DNA of 40,946 nucleotides. Origin: an uncultured Clostridia bacterium (lineage in GTDB: Bacteria; Bacillota; Clostridia; Christensenellales; CAG-314). Where the stretch lies: the NCBI GenBank assembly GCA_934203075.1, contig CAKPYT010000017.1, positions 1-40,946 of the forward strand, read 5' to 3'. Numbering within the stretch: the first letter of the stretch is position 1; the number at the start of each line of letters is the position of its first letter. The notes under the pieces were generated by a model that was not told the DNA's origin, made no database searches, and saw only the letters and a program-made list of their open reading frames with translations. Position numbers and translations under genes: made by a program. Below are positions 16,337 through 25,107 of this stretch, piece after piece.

Positions 16337-16969
16337 TTACGACCCTTTCTTTTCACGGAGGGGATACAGGTCACAGCCCTCTTCCGTCAAAACGATTCTG
16401 CCACAGGCAGCGTTGATTAAATCGGCGCGGAGCGTCGGCCAGACGTCCCGCTCCGCAAGGAAACGCACCTTTGCCGTATTTTCAAAACTCTCGTTTTCGA
16501 TTTGCGCCTGTTCGGCAATGCGTCGTTTCAGATCCCCGTAAAGCGGGTAGGCAAATTCTGCCGAAACGCAATAACAGGGAACGTAGCGTTTTCTTCTTGC
16601 CCGGGCGAGCGCTTCCCCCGCCGCTTTTGCGTAAGCACGAGTCAAACCGCCTGCCCCCAATTTGATGCCGCCGAAATAGCGGGTAACCACTACTACGACG
16701 TTCTCCAGGTTTTTGGCTTTGACGGCTTCCAGAATCGGCATGCCGGCCGTTCCGCCCGGCTCCCCGTCGTCCGAAAACTTTTGCCCGTCGGCACAAAGGT
16801 AAGCGTAGCAATTGTGCGTTGCGTCAAAATATTTCTTTTTCGCTTCCGCCACAAACTCTTTGGCTTCCTCCGCCGAAGCAACGCCTTTGGCTTGTGCCAA
16901 AAACACGGAACGCTCTACCTCGTAGCGGGCACTGACGGGGGCAGACTCGATCGTTTCGTATCCTTTCAT
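16337..16969 (-). CDS. YigZ family protein (UPF0029/IMPACT family)
   Basis: Conserved 210-residue cytosolic protein related to eukaryotic IMPACT; the biochemical role in bacteria is not settled, although a link to translation or RNA binding is often proposed. The hallmark segments are present: KFSDDGEPGGTAGMPIL (about residues 64-80) and VTRYFGGIKLGAGGLTRAY (about 94-112), followed by a smaller C-terminal ferredoxin-like domain. Its ATG overlaps the tyrS stop (ATGA), so it is translated as the second gene of the T-box-controlled transcript. Confidence 0.93.
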   Translation of the reverse strand: MKGYETIESAPVSARYEVERSVFLAQAKGVASAEEAKEFVAEAKKKYFDATHNCYAYLCADGQKFSDDGEPGGTAGMPILEAVKAKNLENVVVVVTRYFGGIKLGAGGLTRAYAKAAGEALARARRKRYVPCYCVSAEFAYPLYGDLKRRIAEQAQIENESFENTAKVRFLAERDVWPTLRADLINAACGRIVLTEEGCDLYPLREKKGS

Positions 16970-18171
16970 GCCTTGAGGACCACTTTTACATGATTCTTTT
17001 TTCCCTTATGCAGCACGAAATGTCCTGCCGAGAACACCTCCTGCGGGAGGGCTTCGTCAAATGACTGCACTTTCGTTTCGTTTACGGAAACGCCGCCGCC
17101 CTCAATCAGCCGTTTGGCTTCCCCGCGGCTCTTGGCGAACCCGCACGCAACGAGCACGTCCACCACGGTTTGTACGTTTTCCACCTCGACGGAAGGCATA
17201 TTGGAAACGTCGTTGGAAAAACTTGCGTTCACCTGCTGCACGACCTGATCCGCAATTTCCGCACCGTGAACCATTTTCGTCAGTTCGTAGGCCAAACGTT
17301 TTTTTGCTTCGTTGATGCGTTCATCCCGATACTGCACCAATTCCGCAATTTCTTCCAGACTCAGGAAGGTGAGCAGTTTCAGGCACTTTTCCACGTCTGC
17401 ATCGTTCACGTTGCGCCAGTATTGATAAAAATCGAACGGGCTGGTTTTGTTTGCGTCCAGCCAAACGGCACCGTTCGCCGTTTTGCCCATTTTTTTGCCC
17501 TCGCTGTTCATCAGCAGCGTGATGGTCATGGCATAGGCGTCCTTGCCCGTTTTGCGGCGAATCAGATCCGTGCCGAACAACATATTGCTCCACTGATCGT
17601 CCCCGCCGAACTGCATATTGCAGCCGTACTTTTCGTTCAGATAGTAAAAATCGTAAGACTGCATAATCATATAGTTGAACTCCAGAAAGCTCAACCCGCG
17701 TTCCATCCTTTGTTTGTAGCACTCCGCACGCAGCATGTTATTGACCGAGAAACATGCCCCGACTTCCCGCAATAATTCCACGTACTTCAGGTTCAGCAGC
17801 CAATCCGCATTGTTCACGATGATGGCCTGATCTTCCCCGAAATGAATGAAACGTTCCATTTGCTTCCGGAAGCACTCGCAATTGTGCCGAATGGTTTCCA
17901 CCGTCAGCACTTTGCGCATATCCGTTCTGCCGGAGGGGTCCCCGATCATGCCGGTGCCACCGCCCAAAAGCACTACGGGTTTGTTGCCGGCCATCTGCAG
18001 GCGCTTCATTAAACAAAGCGCCATAAAATGCCCGACGTGCAGTGAATCCGCCGTAGGATCAAACCCGATGTAGAACCTTGCTCCGCCGCGATTGATCAGA
18101 TCGCGAACCGCCTCTTCATCCGTCACTTGCGCAATCAATCCGCGTGCCTTCAATTCTTCGTAAATTCCCAT
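16966..18171 (-). CDS. tyrS: Tyrosyl-tRNA synthetase
   Basis: Charges tRNA-Tyr. The 401-residue class I synthetase has the HIGH-type motif HVGHF near residue 46, the tyrosine-binding segment with DQWSNMLFGTDLI, the KMSKS-type motif KMGKT near residue 228, and a C-terminal S4 RNA-binding domain (RLIEGGGVSVNETKV). AAAGGAG lies about 8 bases before the ATG at 18171. A complete T-box leader precedes it, so expression should rise when uncharged tRNA-Tyr accumulates. Confidence 0.97.
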   Translation of the reverse strand: MGIYEELKARGLIAQVTDEEAVRDLINRGGARFYIGFDPTADSLHVGHFMALCLMKRLQMAGNKPVVLLGGGTGMIGDPSGRTDMRKVLTVETIRHNCECFRKQMERFIHFGEDQAIIVNNADWLLNLKYVELLREVGACFSVNNMLRAECYKQRMERGLSFLEFNYMIMQSYDFYYLNEKYGCNMQFGGDDQWSNMLFGTDLIRRKTGKDAYAMTITLLMNSEGKKMGKTANGAVWLDANKTSPFDFYQYWRNVNDADVEKCLKLLTFLSLEEIAELVQYRDERINEAKKRLAYELTKMVHGAEIADQVVQQVNASFSNDVSNMPSVEVENVQTVVDVLVACGFAKSRGEAKRLIEGGGVSVNETKVQSFDEALPQEVFSAGHFVLHKGKKNHVKVVLKA

Positions 18172-18210
18172 TGCTGTATCTCCTTTGCTTTACATCTGTG
18201 CCAAGGCAAG

Positions 18211-18468
18211 AAAAAAGCCCCTGCCTTGAACCAAGACAGAGGACGAAATTCGTTTTCGTGGTACCACCTCTTTTCGGATGAGCCTCGCGGACACATCCCT
18301 TTTTGCGTGCCATGCACGACACGCGCGATATCGGGCGCACCCGTCTGCCCCTACTTCGTTCGGGGAGCGGCTCCGGAACGTATTCGCCGTAGTTCTGCCA
18401 ACCCCTTTCACCGACCGGGGCCTCTCTGCAGGCAGGCATCTGCGGGTACTTGTTTCCTTCGTTGCCTT
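18211..18468 (-). promoter_or_regulatory. Tyrosine T-box riboswitch leader of tyrS-yigZ
   Basis: The minus-strand leader holds all T-box parts. Stem I has AGTA on its 5' side, an AGAGA bulge, a distal loop closed by CCCC/GGGG, and a CTGCC/GGCAG helix. The 3' side of the specifier loop reads GAA-UAC, the UAC (18380-18382) being a tyrosine codon. The T-box element GGTGGTACCACG is at 18257-18268 and can pair with the ACCA end of tRNA-Tyr. A terminator of 11 bp (18218-18242) followed by six U residues (18211-18216) ends the leader. Specifier and downstream gene agree, which makes the assignment firm. Confidence 0.95.
18218..18242 (-). terminator. Terminator of the tyrS T-box
   Basis: An 11-bp stem with a 3-base loop, including three G-U pairs, is followed by TTTTTT on the minus strand. 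It is the regulated terminator that competes with the antiterminator formed around the T-box sequence. Confidence 0.92.
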
Positions 18469-18474
18469 AAGCGT

Positions 18475-18503
18475 ATTATACCCGACCTCTTGCAAAAAGT
18501 CAA
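18475..18503 (-). promoter_or_regulatory. Promoter of tyrS-yigZ
   Basis: TTGACT, a 17-base spacer and a perfect TATAAT stand on the minus strand immediately before the T-box leader, giving a transcript start near 18468. Confidence 0.9.
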
Positions 18504-18615
18504 TCGCTGTTTTTGTTTCTTCTTCGAAAAACGATTTTTCGCAACGGCTCCGGGAGCATTGGAAAGGGCGGACTTTTTTCCTTCGTGTCCGTCGCCTCTT
18601 TTATTTCCGAAAAAC

Positions 18616-18629
18616 TTCCCTGTCGGGAA
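18616..18629 (-). terminator. Probable terminator after the TerB-like gene
   Basis: A short stem TTCCC/GGGAA with a 4-base loop is followed by GTTTTTC on the minus strand, about 30 bases after the TerB-like stop. The stem is short, so efficiency is uncertain. The space between it and the tyrS promoter holds an AT-rich palindrome (18525-18541) but no gene. Confidence 0.45.
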
Positions 18630-18658
18630 CCTTCTGAGGGCTTTTGTGCTTTGCTTCT

Positions 18659-19474
18659 TTATTTTCTGCGGCGAAAGACGATTTTATCTTCCGGAGAGTC
18701 TTTCGGCTTCGGTTCCGGCGTGCGCACGAGGTCACAGAACTCGTCGGGATCTTCCCCGGAAGTTCCTGCGGCTTTCAGGTTTTGCACAATCTCTTTGCAG
18801 GCCTCTTCCCACGCACGCTCTTCTTGTGCGGACCTTTGTTTTGTTGCGGACATGCGGGAAAAACTCTTTTTCAGCGCAATTCTCCTTTTTTCCGATGCGA
18901 CGTTTTCGTTATACTCGTCCATCACCTTTTGCACCAGGCACAACAACTTCATCAGCGTTGTGTCTCCAAAAGCGACTACGGTTTTCTCTTCCAGGCTGAG
19001 TGCCGCAAACGACGCAGCGACCTCGGTTCCGACATGAATCAGTTTTTCCAGCGCACCGTCCGTCACGGCAGAAACCACTCCCAATACCTTCGATACGGAA
19101 TCCGCCATTTTCAGAACTTCGTCCCGAACGGAATTGAGAATCACTTTTACTCCAACGCCGGAGGCAAACAGATCGTCCCAAGAAATTTCCAAAGCGACGT
19201 TTTCTTTCAGATAGTCCGTAAAAGGATAATAGTCCGCAAACGAGCGCAGAAAATACGCCTCCTCTGCAGAAAAGGAGCCGTCCGCAATGGCAATTTCCAA
19301 CAAAGAGTGCTGCAGAATGACGTCCAGATCTTTCATGGCTTTCGGCATGTCCAGTTCGCCCATCTCCTGCTCCTGCAAGTACTCGTTCAGGCTCTCTGCC
19401 ATTTCTTTGCATTGATCCAGAAACGCAACGTAGTTCTGATAGATCAATGCAAACGTATTCTTTTTTCTTACCAT
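18659..19474 (-). CDS. TerB-like cytosolic protein of unknown function
   Basis: A 271-residue soluble protein. Residues about 45-85 (LLEIAIADGSFSAEEAYFLRSFADYY) look like the helical metal-binding core of TerB-type tellurite-resistance domains, where an acidic ADG motif is typical. The middle is predicted helical, and the C-terminus is a charged tail with EPKPKDSPEDK. The ATG at 19474 has GGAG 6-7 bases upstream; upstream extensions are cysteine-rich and implausible. It follows the ABC permease by 118 bases with no clear terminator, so it may be in that operon. Function is not known and the TerB assignment is by pattern only. Confidence 0.75.
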   Translation of the reverse strand: MVRKKNTFALIYQNYVAFLDQCKEMAESLNEYLQEQEMGELDMPKAMKDLDVILQHSLLEIAIADGSFSAEEAYFLRSFADYYPFTDYLKENVALEISWDDLFASGVGVKVILNSVRDEVLKMADSVSKVLGVVSAVTDGALEKLIHVGTEVAASFAALSLEEKTVVAFGDTTLMKLLCLVQKVMDEYNENVASEKRRIALKKSFSRMSATKQRSAQEERAWEEACKEIVQNLKAAGTSGEDPDEFCDLVRTPEPKPKDSPEDKIVFRRRK

Positions 19475-19592
19475 ATTCTCTCCTTTACGAGGGTGTGCGG
19501 CACTCCCGATTTTTCGACACTCTTTAACAAAACGGCACTCGGGTCGGCCACAAGGAAACAATGCCCGGCCGAACGTCCCGTACATTTTCGAT

Positions 19593-21245
19593 CTATAATT
19601 TTTGATACAGCGATTCGCCCTTCGTATACAGTTTTGCCCGCAGCAGCAGCGCAGCGGCAACGCCGCCGGCAAACAACAAAGGATAAAACACCCAGGGCAG
19701 CCAGTTTACAGAAAAGACCTCCATGCAATACTGCACCCCAAACCCGAGCAGCCCGAACACGACAGCACAGGCAAACGCCACCCCGAGGGAAAGCAATGCC
19801 GAAGGCGAATTTTTAACGGCCTCCTGCACGTTCAGCCAATGCAGCCTGGGGTTGCGCAAATCCAGATAAACGCCGACGTACCCGATCGCCCACACACTCG
19901 GCAGGCTGACGAGCAACGTACACAGCACAAGATCCCACGTTCCGCCGACAAACAGCAAAACCACGGCACCGAGCAATTGGCTGACGCTTTGCATGCAGTT
20001 TGCCAGCAGGGACTTTGCTTTCAGAACGGTTGCGGACGAAATCGGCAGCGCTTTGGTGATATAAATCTGTGTGCCCTCTCTGGAGAAACTACTGGAAGCG
20101 GCCGTTCCGCTGCCGCTCATGGCGACAAACAATGCGGCAATCACCCCGACGAAAAACACCCTCTGCGACGGATCCGTTACCGCGTCGAGCAATTCTTTCC
20201 ACTGAGAGCCCATCACGCCGACCATCAGAGGCACCAGCAACAAACCGGCCAGCAGTTGAAAAGCCAATGTAGGCGTATTTGCAATATTCAGCAAATCCAT
20301 TTTTATCAACTGCCACAAGATGCCGCCCTTTTCTTCTTTGTATTTTTTCTTTCCTTTCTTTTTTTCTTTAGGCGTTTCCAATTGTTTTGCAAGACTGCGG
20401 CGATACGCCCGATTGGATAAAAACAGAATCAGAACCACCAATACCGCCTGTCCCCCGACGGAAATCGCAAAATATTGCAAAAAGGCAAGCCCCTGTGCAG
20501 CAAACAGCATGTTTGCCAGCATCAGATTGGGCCAGACGGCTTTTCCCACGGCTGCCAGCGTGTTGATGACCAACAGCAACGCTTCCGTGGCGGAGGGATC
20601 GTCCGGAGACGGAATACGATTCAATAATGTGTAGTACCCGACGAATAGCACACAGAACAGCAAAATGAGGGCAAGGCTGCCCCAAAGCGATTTCTTTCGA
20701 AAAAAACTGACGACGTACATCAGAGGGACGGAAAGAATCGCCGCCAATAAAAACGGCAACAACGGAATCAGCAGAAATGCCAAAGGCAACTGCAGATAAA
20801 AACCGATGCCCATTTCGGCACCGATGCCGAAAGGAAGCAAGGAAAAAAGAATCAGCACCGCAGAGGACGTTGCTTCGTACAAATAAGCCGCTGTCAGTTT
20901 TGCCAAAAATACCTTACGGCCGGAAACGGGCAAACTCAGCACGATGGTTGCGTCTTTTGCAAAATAAAGAGCACCCATCACCACGCCGATACCGAAAAAG
21001 AACGAGAGGGATTGCACTGCCGTGACGATGGCGGAGGCCGTTTCCGCACACGTTCCCTGCTGCGCCGCAACGGCGCCCGCAAGAAAACAAAAGTAGGCGG
21101 CTCCTGCCAGCATCGGTAAAAAACAAACGCCCAGCACAATAAAAGCCACAATGGTTTTTCGGCGCTGCTTTTTGTCCTCCGTGCCGGAGCCTCGGCGGAA
21201 CGTGTTTCGAAACATGGTTTGAAACAGTGCGGCAAATTCTTTCAT
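19593..21245 (-). CDS. ABC-2 type transporter permease
   Basis: The 550-residue membrane protein has about a dozen hydrophobic helices arranged in two halves, with a basic cytoplasmic stretch (KEKKKGKKKYKEEKGG, about residues 295-310) between them. Its start overlaps the ATPase stop by 4 bases (ATGA), so the two form one exporter. Large ABC-2 permeases of this sort are typical of Bacillota exporters for peptides, antibiotics or lipids, but the substrate cannot be told. A serine-rich loop SGSGTAASSSFSREGTQIY resembles a segment common in this group. Confidence 0.88.
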   Translation of the reverse strand: MKEFAALFQTMFRNTFRRGSGTEDKKQRRKTIVAFIVLGVCFLPMLAGAAYFCFLAGAVAAQQGTCAETASAIVTAVQSLSFFFGIGVVMGALYFAKDATIVLSLPVSGRKVFLAKLTAAYLYEATSSAVLILFSLLPFGIGAEMGIGFYLQLPLAFLLIPLLPFLLAAILSVPLMYVVSFFRKKSLWGSLALILLFCVLFVGYYTLLNRIPSPDDPSATEALLLVINTLAAVGKAVWPNLMLANMLFAAQGLAFLQYFAISVGGQAVLVVLILFLSNRAYRRSLAKQLETPKEKKKGKKKYKEEKGGILWQLIKMDLLNIANTPTLAFQLLAGLLLVPLMVGVMGSQWKELLDAVTDPSQRVFFVGVIAALFVAMSGSGTAASSSFSREGTQIYITKALPISSATVLKAKSLLANCMQSVSQLLGAVVLLFVGGTWDLVLCTLLVSLPSVWAIGYVGVYLDLRNPRLHWLNVQEAVKNSPSALLSLGVAFACAVVFGLLGFGVQYCMEVFSVNWLPWVFYPLLFAGGVAAALLLRAKLYTKGESLYQKL

Positions 21246-21991
21246 GAACGAGCCTCCCCTTCGACGCCGTTCTCTGCCGTAACACGCAAAAAGTACTGTT
21301 CCAACGTTTCGTCTCCGATTTTATCACGCAGTTCGTCCAATGTGCAGACCTCTATCAACTTCCCCTTCTTAATGATGCCGATGCGGTCGCATACCTTTTC
21401 GACCACGTCGATGACGTGACTGCTGAAAAACACCGTGTTGCCTGCCTCCGCATGGGCACGCATCAACTGCTTCATTTCGTAGGCACTTTGCGGGTCCAGT
21501 CCCGTGAGGGGTTCATCCAGAATCCACACTTTCGGATTGCCGATGAGTGCCCCGATTACAACGATTTTCTGCCGCATTCCATGCGAGTAGGAAGAAATCC
21601 GGTCAGAAAGCGCTTCCGTTAACCCGAACCGGGCCGCAAGATCCGCAATGCGGGACTCTTCTTCCTCTTTCGAAACGCGATACACCGTTGCCAAAAAGTG
21701 CAGATATTCCCTTCCCGTCAGTTTTTCGTACACGGCATGATCGTCCGGAACAAAACCGATTTTACGCTTTGCCTCCAGCGGAGCACTTTTGACGGAAACA
21801 CCGTCCATAAGAATATCGCCGTCGTCGATTGTAAGGATGCCCGTCATCATTTTGATGGTGGTGCTTTTCCCGGCGCCGTTCGGCCCCAAAAAGCCGAAAA
21901 TTTCTCCGGATTTTACTTCAAAATTCAGGTGATCCACCGCATGCACCGCACTGCCGGCATACGTTTTGGTTACGTTTTTGATTTCTATCAT
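21242..21991 (-). CDS. ABC transporter ATP-binding protein
   Basis: The 249-residue ATPase has Walker A GPNGAGKST near residue 38, a signature SYSHGMRQK in place of the strict LSGGQ, Walker B VWILDEPLTGLDP and the switch histidine in FFSSHVID. This signature variant is common in ABC-2 exporters of the CcmA/drug-export class. It powers the permease encoded directly downstream. It lies 28 bases after rarA, so it may be read through from the rarA promoter. Confidence 0.93.
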   Translation of the reverse strand: MIEIKNVTKTYAGSAVHAVDHLNFEVKSGEIFGFLGPNGAGKSTTIKMMTGILTIDDGDILMDGVSVKSAPLEAKRKIGFVPDDHAVYEKLTGREYLHFLATVYRVSKEEEESRIADLAARFGLTEALSDRISSYSHGMRQKIVVIGALIGNPKVWILDEPLTGLDPQSAYEMKQLMRAHAEAGNTVFFSSHVIDVVEKVCDRIGIIKKGKLIEVCTLDELRDKIGDETLEQYFLRVTAENGVEGEARS

Positions 21992-22019
21992 CTTTTTTCT
22001 TCTTCCTTTTTCGCCTGGA

Positions 22020-23321
22020 TTACCGCGGATCCGTCTTTTTTAATCCCCTTAACTTTGCTTCGAATCCATTGCCCGTCGGATGGTAATAAACGCTGTCTTT
22101 CACCTCGTCCGGCAGATATTGCTGCTCCACGTATCCCCCGTAGGCATGCGGATACTTATATTCCCCGAACTCAAAATCCGTTGCGCGTTTGTGGTTGCGA
22201 TCCTTCAGATAGTTGGGAACCGCAGCCTGCGGGTGCGCTTCCGCATCCGCAAAAGCGGCGTCGATTGCCTCCTCCACCGCATTGGACTTGGGGGCATTGC
22301 AAACGTACAGAATCGCGTTTGCCAAAGGTATGCGGGCTTCCGGCATACCGATGTTTTTTAATGCGATCAAAGCGGACGTCGCCACAACCTGTGCCTGCGG
22401 ATCCGCCATGCCGACGTCCTCGCTCGCCTGAATCACCAATCTGCGGGCAAGCAGCATCGGATCACAGCCGGCAGAAACCAGCCGCGCAAACCAAAAAAGT
22501 GCCGCATCGGAATCGCTGCCGCGCAAACTTTTGATGAAAGCACTGATCATATCGTAGTAGAGCGTATCGTCCACACTGAGCGACCGGCGCTGACTGCTTT
22601 CCTCCGCTACCGTTTTATCGATGACAATCTCTCCTTTTTCGTTCGGAGGAGTCGTGAGCACTGCCATTTCCAGAGAATTGAAGGCACTGCGCAAATCCCC
22701 GCCGGCAATCCGCACGATGTGCTGCAATGCTTCCGGCTGCAAAATCACGTTCAGATTGCGATAGCCGCGTTCGTCCGTCAATGCCGCCTGCAATGCCGTC
22801 GATACGTCCTCCTCCGAAAGGGGTTTGAATTCAAACACCTTACAGCGGGAAACGATGGCGGGCGTCATGGCTACGTACGGATTTTCCGTTGTAGAACCGA
22901 TGAACTGAATGATGCCCTTTTCCATCGCCATCAGCACGCAATCCGACTGGGCCTTGCTCCACCGATGACATTCGTCCAACAAAAGATACGTGCGCTGCCC
23001 GTACAACTGAAACCTTTTTTGCGCTTCGTCGATGACACGCTTTGCGTCTGCCACGCCGCTGGAAACCGCATTCAGCATTTCAAAATGGCTGGACGTGCTG
23101 TTGGCGATGACGTAGGCAAGCGTCGTTTTGCCGCAGCCGGGCGGCCCCCAGAAAATGCAGCTGCCGACTTTATCCGCACGAATGGCGCGGTTTAATAAAC
23201 TATTGGGTGCTACGATGTGTTTTTGCCCGAAAAACTCCGAAAGGCAGCGCGCTCTCATGCGCTCTGCCAGCGGTGCCATTTTTTCGGTTGACTCAAACAT
23301 GTTTTGTTGAGATCCTTTCAT
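22020..23321 (-). CDS. rarA: Replication-associated recombination protein RarA (MgsA)
   Basis: AAA+ ATPase of the clamp-loader-like RarA/WRNIP1 group acting at stalled replication forks. The 433 residues contain LAERMRARCLSEFFGQKHIV at the N-terminus, Walker A GPPGCGKTT, Walker B LLLDECHRW, sensor 1 IGSTTENPY, an arginine finger region IVSRCKVFEF, and the C-terminal tetramerisation part (DPMLLARRLVIQASEDVGMADPQA). AAGGA lies before the ATG at 23321; a second ATG seven codons later has a poorer site. The 200 bases upstream contain no gene but an inverted repeat. Confidence 0.95.
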   Translation of the reverse strand: MKGSQQNMFESTEKMAPLAERMRARCLSEFFGQKHIVAPNSLLNRAIRADKVGSCIFWGPPGCGKTTLAYVIANSTSSHFEMLNAVSSGVADAKRVIDEAQKRFQLYGQRTYLLLDECHRWSKAQSDCVLMAMEKGIIQFIGSTTENPYVAMTPAIVSRCKVFEFKPLSEEDVSTALQAALTDERGYRNLNVILQPEALQHIVRIAGGDLRSAFNSLEMAVLTTPPNEKGEIVIDKTVAEESSQRRSLSVDDTLYYDMISAFIKSLRGSDSDAALFWFARLVSAGCDPMLLARRLVIQASEDVGMADPQAQVVATSALIALKNIGMPEARIPLANAILYVCNAPKSNAVEEAIDAAFADAEAHPQAAVPNYLKDRNHKRATDFEFGEYKYPHAYGGYVEQQYLPDEVKDSVYYHPTGNGFEAKLRGLKKTDPR

Positions 23322-23396
23322 ATTCTATCCTTTTACGCTTTGCACGGCCGAACCGCCCTTCCCGGACGCACTTTTCGACGAGAACATTTTCCTTTT

Positions 23397-23462
23397 CTCT
23401 CGCGCCCGACAGGCAAAGGAGAAACCGAAAGGCAAGTTTTGCGCCCCAAATGCCCGCGAGAG
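23397..23462. repeat. Inverted repeat of unknown role upstream of rarA
   Basis: Perfect 8-base arms CTCTCGCG and CGCGAGAG are separated by 50 bases in the 200-base gap between rarA and the DUF1667 gene. The interior holds smaller complementary segments (GGCA/TGCC). No U-run follows on either strand, so it is not an intrinsic terminator. It could be part of the rarA leader. Confidence 0.4.
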
Positions 23463-23521
23463 ACTTTGTTCCGTACGGACAAAACTCCTCCGATCGGCAG
23501 ACCGCGTTCGGCGTTACGTTT

Positions 23522-23866
23522 TTACAGAACTTCTTTGGTTGCTACCAGATCCACCCCGAGGTGCAGCACGTCCGGAACCAACACGTCCCCTACGTGCACG
23601 GGACGCCTGACCCTGAGCCCGCGAACCGTTTGCAGCAACTCAAAAATTTTATCCTTTGGAATCAGATCGGACGTTTTGACGGGAACAACCTGCCCCCCTT
23701 CCAACGAAACCAAAGTAGTGACGATGCGTTTCGGAGAAATAAACTCCTGCCTGCCATACGTCTCCCCGCGTTTGCAGGTGAAGCCGGAAACGACAACCGT
23801 TCCGTCCTTTTCTTCCGCCTGCAACTGACAACCCATCGGGCACATAATACAAGTCATTGTTTTCAT
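23522..23866 (-). CDS. DUF1667 family protein, cysteine-rich
   Basis: A 114-residue protein with CIMCPMGC at residues 6-13 and a fourth cysteine in FTCKRG, suggesting an iron-sulfur or metal site. The family is regularly encoded next to GlpA-like and pyridine-nucleotide FAD oxidoreductases in anaerobes. GGAGG lies 7 bases before the ATG at 23866, and the start overlaps the stop of the upstream oxidoreductase by 4 bases. Its role is unproven; an electron-transfer subunit is a fair inference from context. Confidence 0.88.
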   Translation of the reverse strand: MKTMTCIMCPMGCQLQAEEKDGTVVVSGFTCKRGETYGRQEFISPKRIVTTLVSLEGGQVVPVKTSDLIPKDKIFELLQTVRGLRVRRPVHVGDVLVPDVLHLGVDLVATKEVL

Positions 23867-25107
23867 GATTGCGCCTCCTCCAAGCAGATTTCCACGTCCC
23901 CCGTGATTTCCCCGCGATTCAATTCCACACTTTGCATTTCGCCCGGGGCCAGAATCAGGTTCATTTTTTGCTTCAGAACGCGACCGTTGCATTTCGCAAC
24001 GTATTTCGTTTTCTTATAAATTCCGTTCACGCGGAAGAATACCGTTACCGGCCCTTCGCCTTCCGTAATTGCCTGCGGCAGGGCGTAACTGATCCCGTAA
24101 CCTGCAACGACAGGGTGCTTTTTCCCCTGAGGCAAATCCCCCGTGACGTAACGTGCGGCACTGTCCCCCGCGAGGAACGACTCCTTGCTGACGTTATCTA
24201 CCAGGTCGTGCACGTGCAGAACGTTTCCGCAGGAGAAAATACCCTCCACGGAAGTGCGGCGATATTCATCCACCACGGCGCCGTTGGTTTTCCGGTCAAA
24301 CTCCATCCCCAGGTTTGCCACCAGATCGTTTTCCGGAATCAGGCCGACGGAAAGCAGCAGCGTATCGCAGGGCACGAAGCGTTTCGTACTTTCGATGGGA
24401 CGACGGCGTTCGTCTACCTGAGCGATCCAAACGCCTTCGACGCGCTGTTTTCCGACCACTTCCGCTACCGTCGTGTTGAAATACAGCGGAATGCCGAAAT
24501 CGTCCAGACACTGCACGATGTTTCGTTTTAACCCGCCGGAATAGGGCATCACTTCGCAAACCATTTCGACCTTTGCCCCTTCAAACGTCATCCGGCGAGC
24601 CATAATCAAGCCGATATCCCCGCTGCCCAAAATGACCACGCGCTTGCCGACCATTTTTCCTTCTACGTTGCATAAACGCTGTGCCATGCCTGCCGTCCAG
24701 ACCCCTGCAGGGCGATCCCCCGGGATAGAAATAGCGCCGGCCGTACGTTCGCGGCACCCCATGGCAAGCACTACCGCTTTTGCCCGGATTTCTACCAACC
24801 CCTGCGAAGCGCTGACGATCGTCACGACTTTTTCGGCCGAGAGATCGATTACGAAAGATTCCGGCAATACGTCGATGGGATACTGCTTAACTTCCTCGAT
24901 AAAGCGCTGCGCATATTCCGGCCCGGTCAGTTCCGTTTGGAAATAGTGCAGACCGAACCCGTTATGAATGCATTGATTCAGAATGCCGCCAAGGCGTGCG
25001 TCCCGCTCCACAATCAATACGCTGACGTTTCGTTTTGCCGCAGCGATTGCGGCCGCCATGCCGGCAGGTCCCCCGCCGATGACGACAACATCGTAATTAG
25101 TCCGCAT
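23863..25107 (-). CDS. FAD/NAD(P)-dependent oxidoreductase, partner of the GlpA-like protein
   Basis: The 414-residue flavoprotein has an N-terminal FAD Rossmann motif GGGPAGMAAAIAAAKRN at about residues 11-27, a second nucleotide-binding motif GSGDIGLIMARR near 162-173, and the FAD-closing segment GIFSCGNVLHVHDLVD near 290-305. It belongs to the pyridine nucleotide-disulfide oxidoreductase superfamily but has no CxxC redox pair, so it is not a thioredoxin reductase. It overlaps the GlpA-like gene by 11 bases and the DUF1667 gene by 4. The trio probably makes one complex that passes electrons from a 2-hydroxy acid or glycerol-3-phosphate to a carrier. Confidence 0.88.
   Translation of the reverse strand: MRTNYDVVVIGGGPAGMAAAIAAAKRNVSVLIVERDARLGGILNQCIHNGFGLHYFQTELTGPEYAQRFIEEVKQYPIDVLPESFVIDLSAEKVVTIVSASQGLVEIRAKAVVLAMGCRERTAGAISIPGDRPAGVWTAGMAQRLCNVEGKMVGKRVVILGSGDIGLIMARRMTFEGAKVEMVCEVMPYSGGLKRNIVQCLDDFGIPLYFNTTVAEVVGKQRVEGVWIAQVDERRRPIESTKRFVPCDTLLLSVGLIPENDLVANLGMEFDRKTNGAVVDEYRRTSVEGIFSCGNVLHVHDLVDNVSKESFLAGDSAARYVTGDLPQGKKHPVVAGYGISYALPQAITEGEGPVTVFFRVNGIYKKTKYVAKCNGRVLKQKMNLILAPGEMQSVELNRGEITGDVEICLEEAQS

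Noticed and set aside
16087..16374. Minus-strand frame of 95 codons overlapping the yigZ and comEC ends
   Set aside because: It contains the comEC -10 box, has no good start site, overlaps both neighbours out of frame and is low-complexity Lys/Glu sequence.
18525..18541. AT-rich palindrome CGAAAAACGATTTTTCG upstream of the tyrS promoter
   Set aside because: No U-run follows on the minus strand and it matches no operator I know; it may be chance in AT-rich sequence.
19468..19728. Minus-strand frame of 86 codons between the ABC permease and the TerB-like gene
   Set aside because: It starts inside the permease in another frame and ends with the ribosome binding region of the TerB-like gene; no family features.
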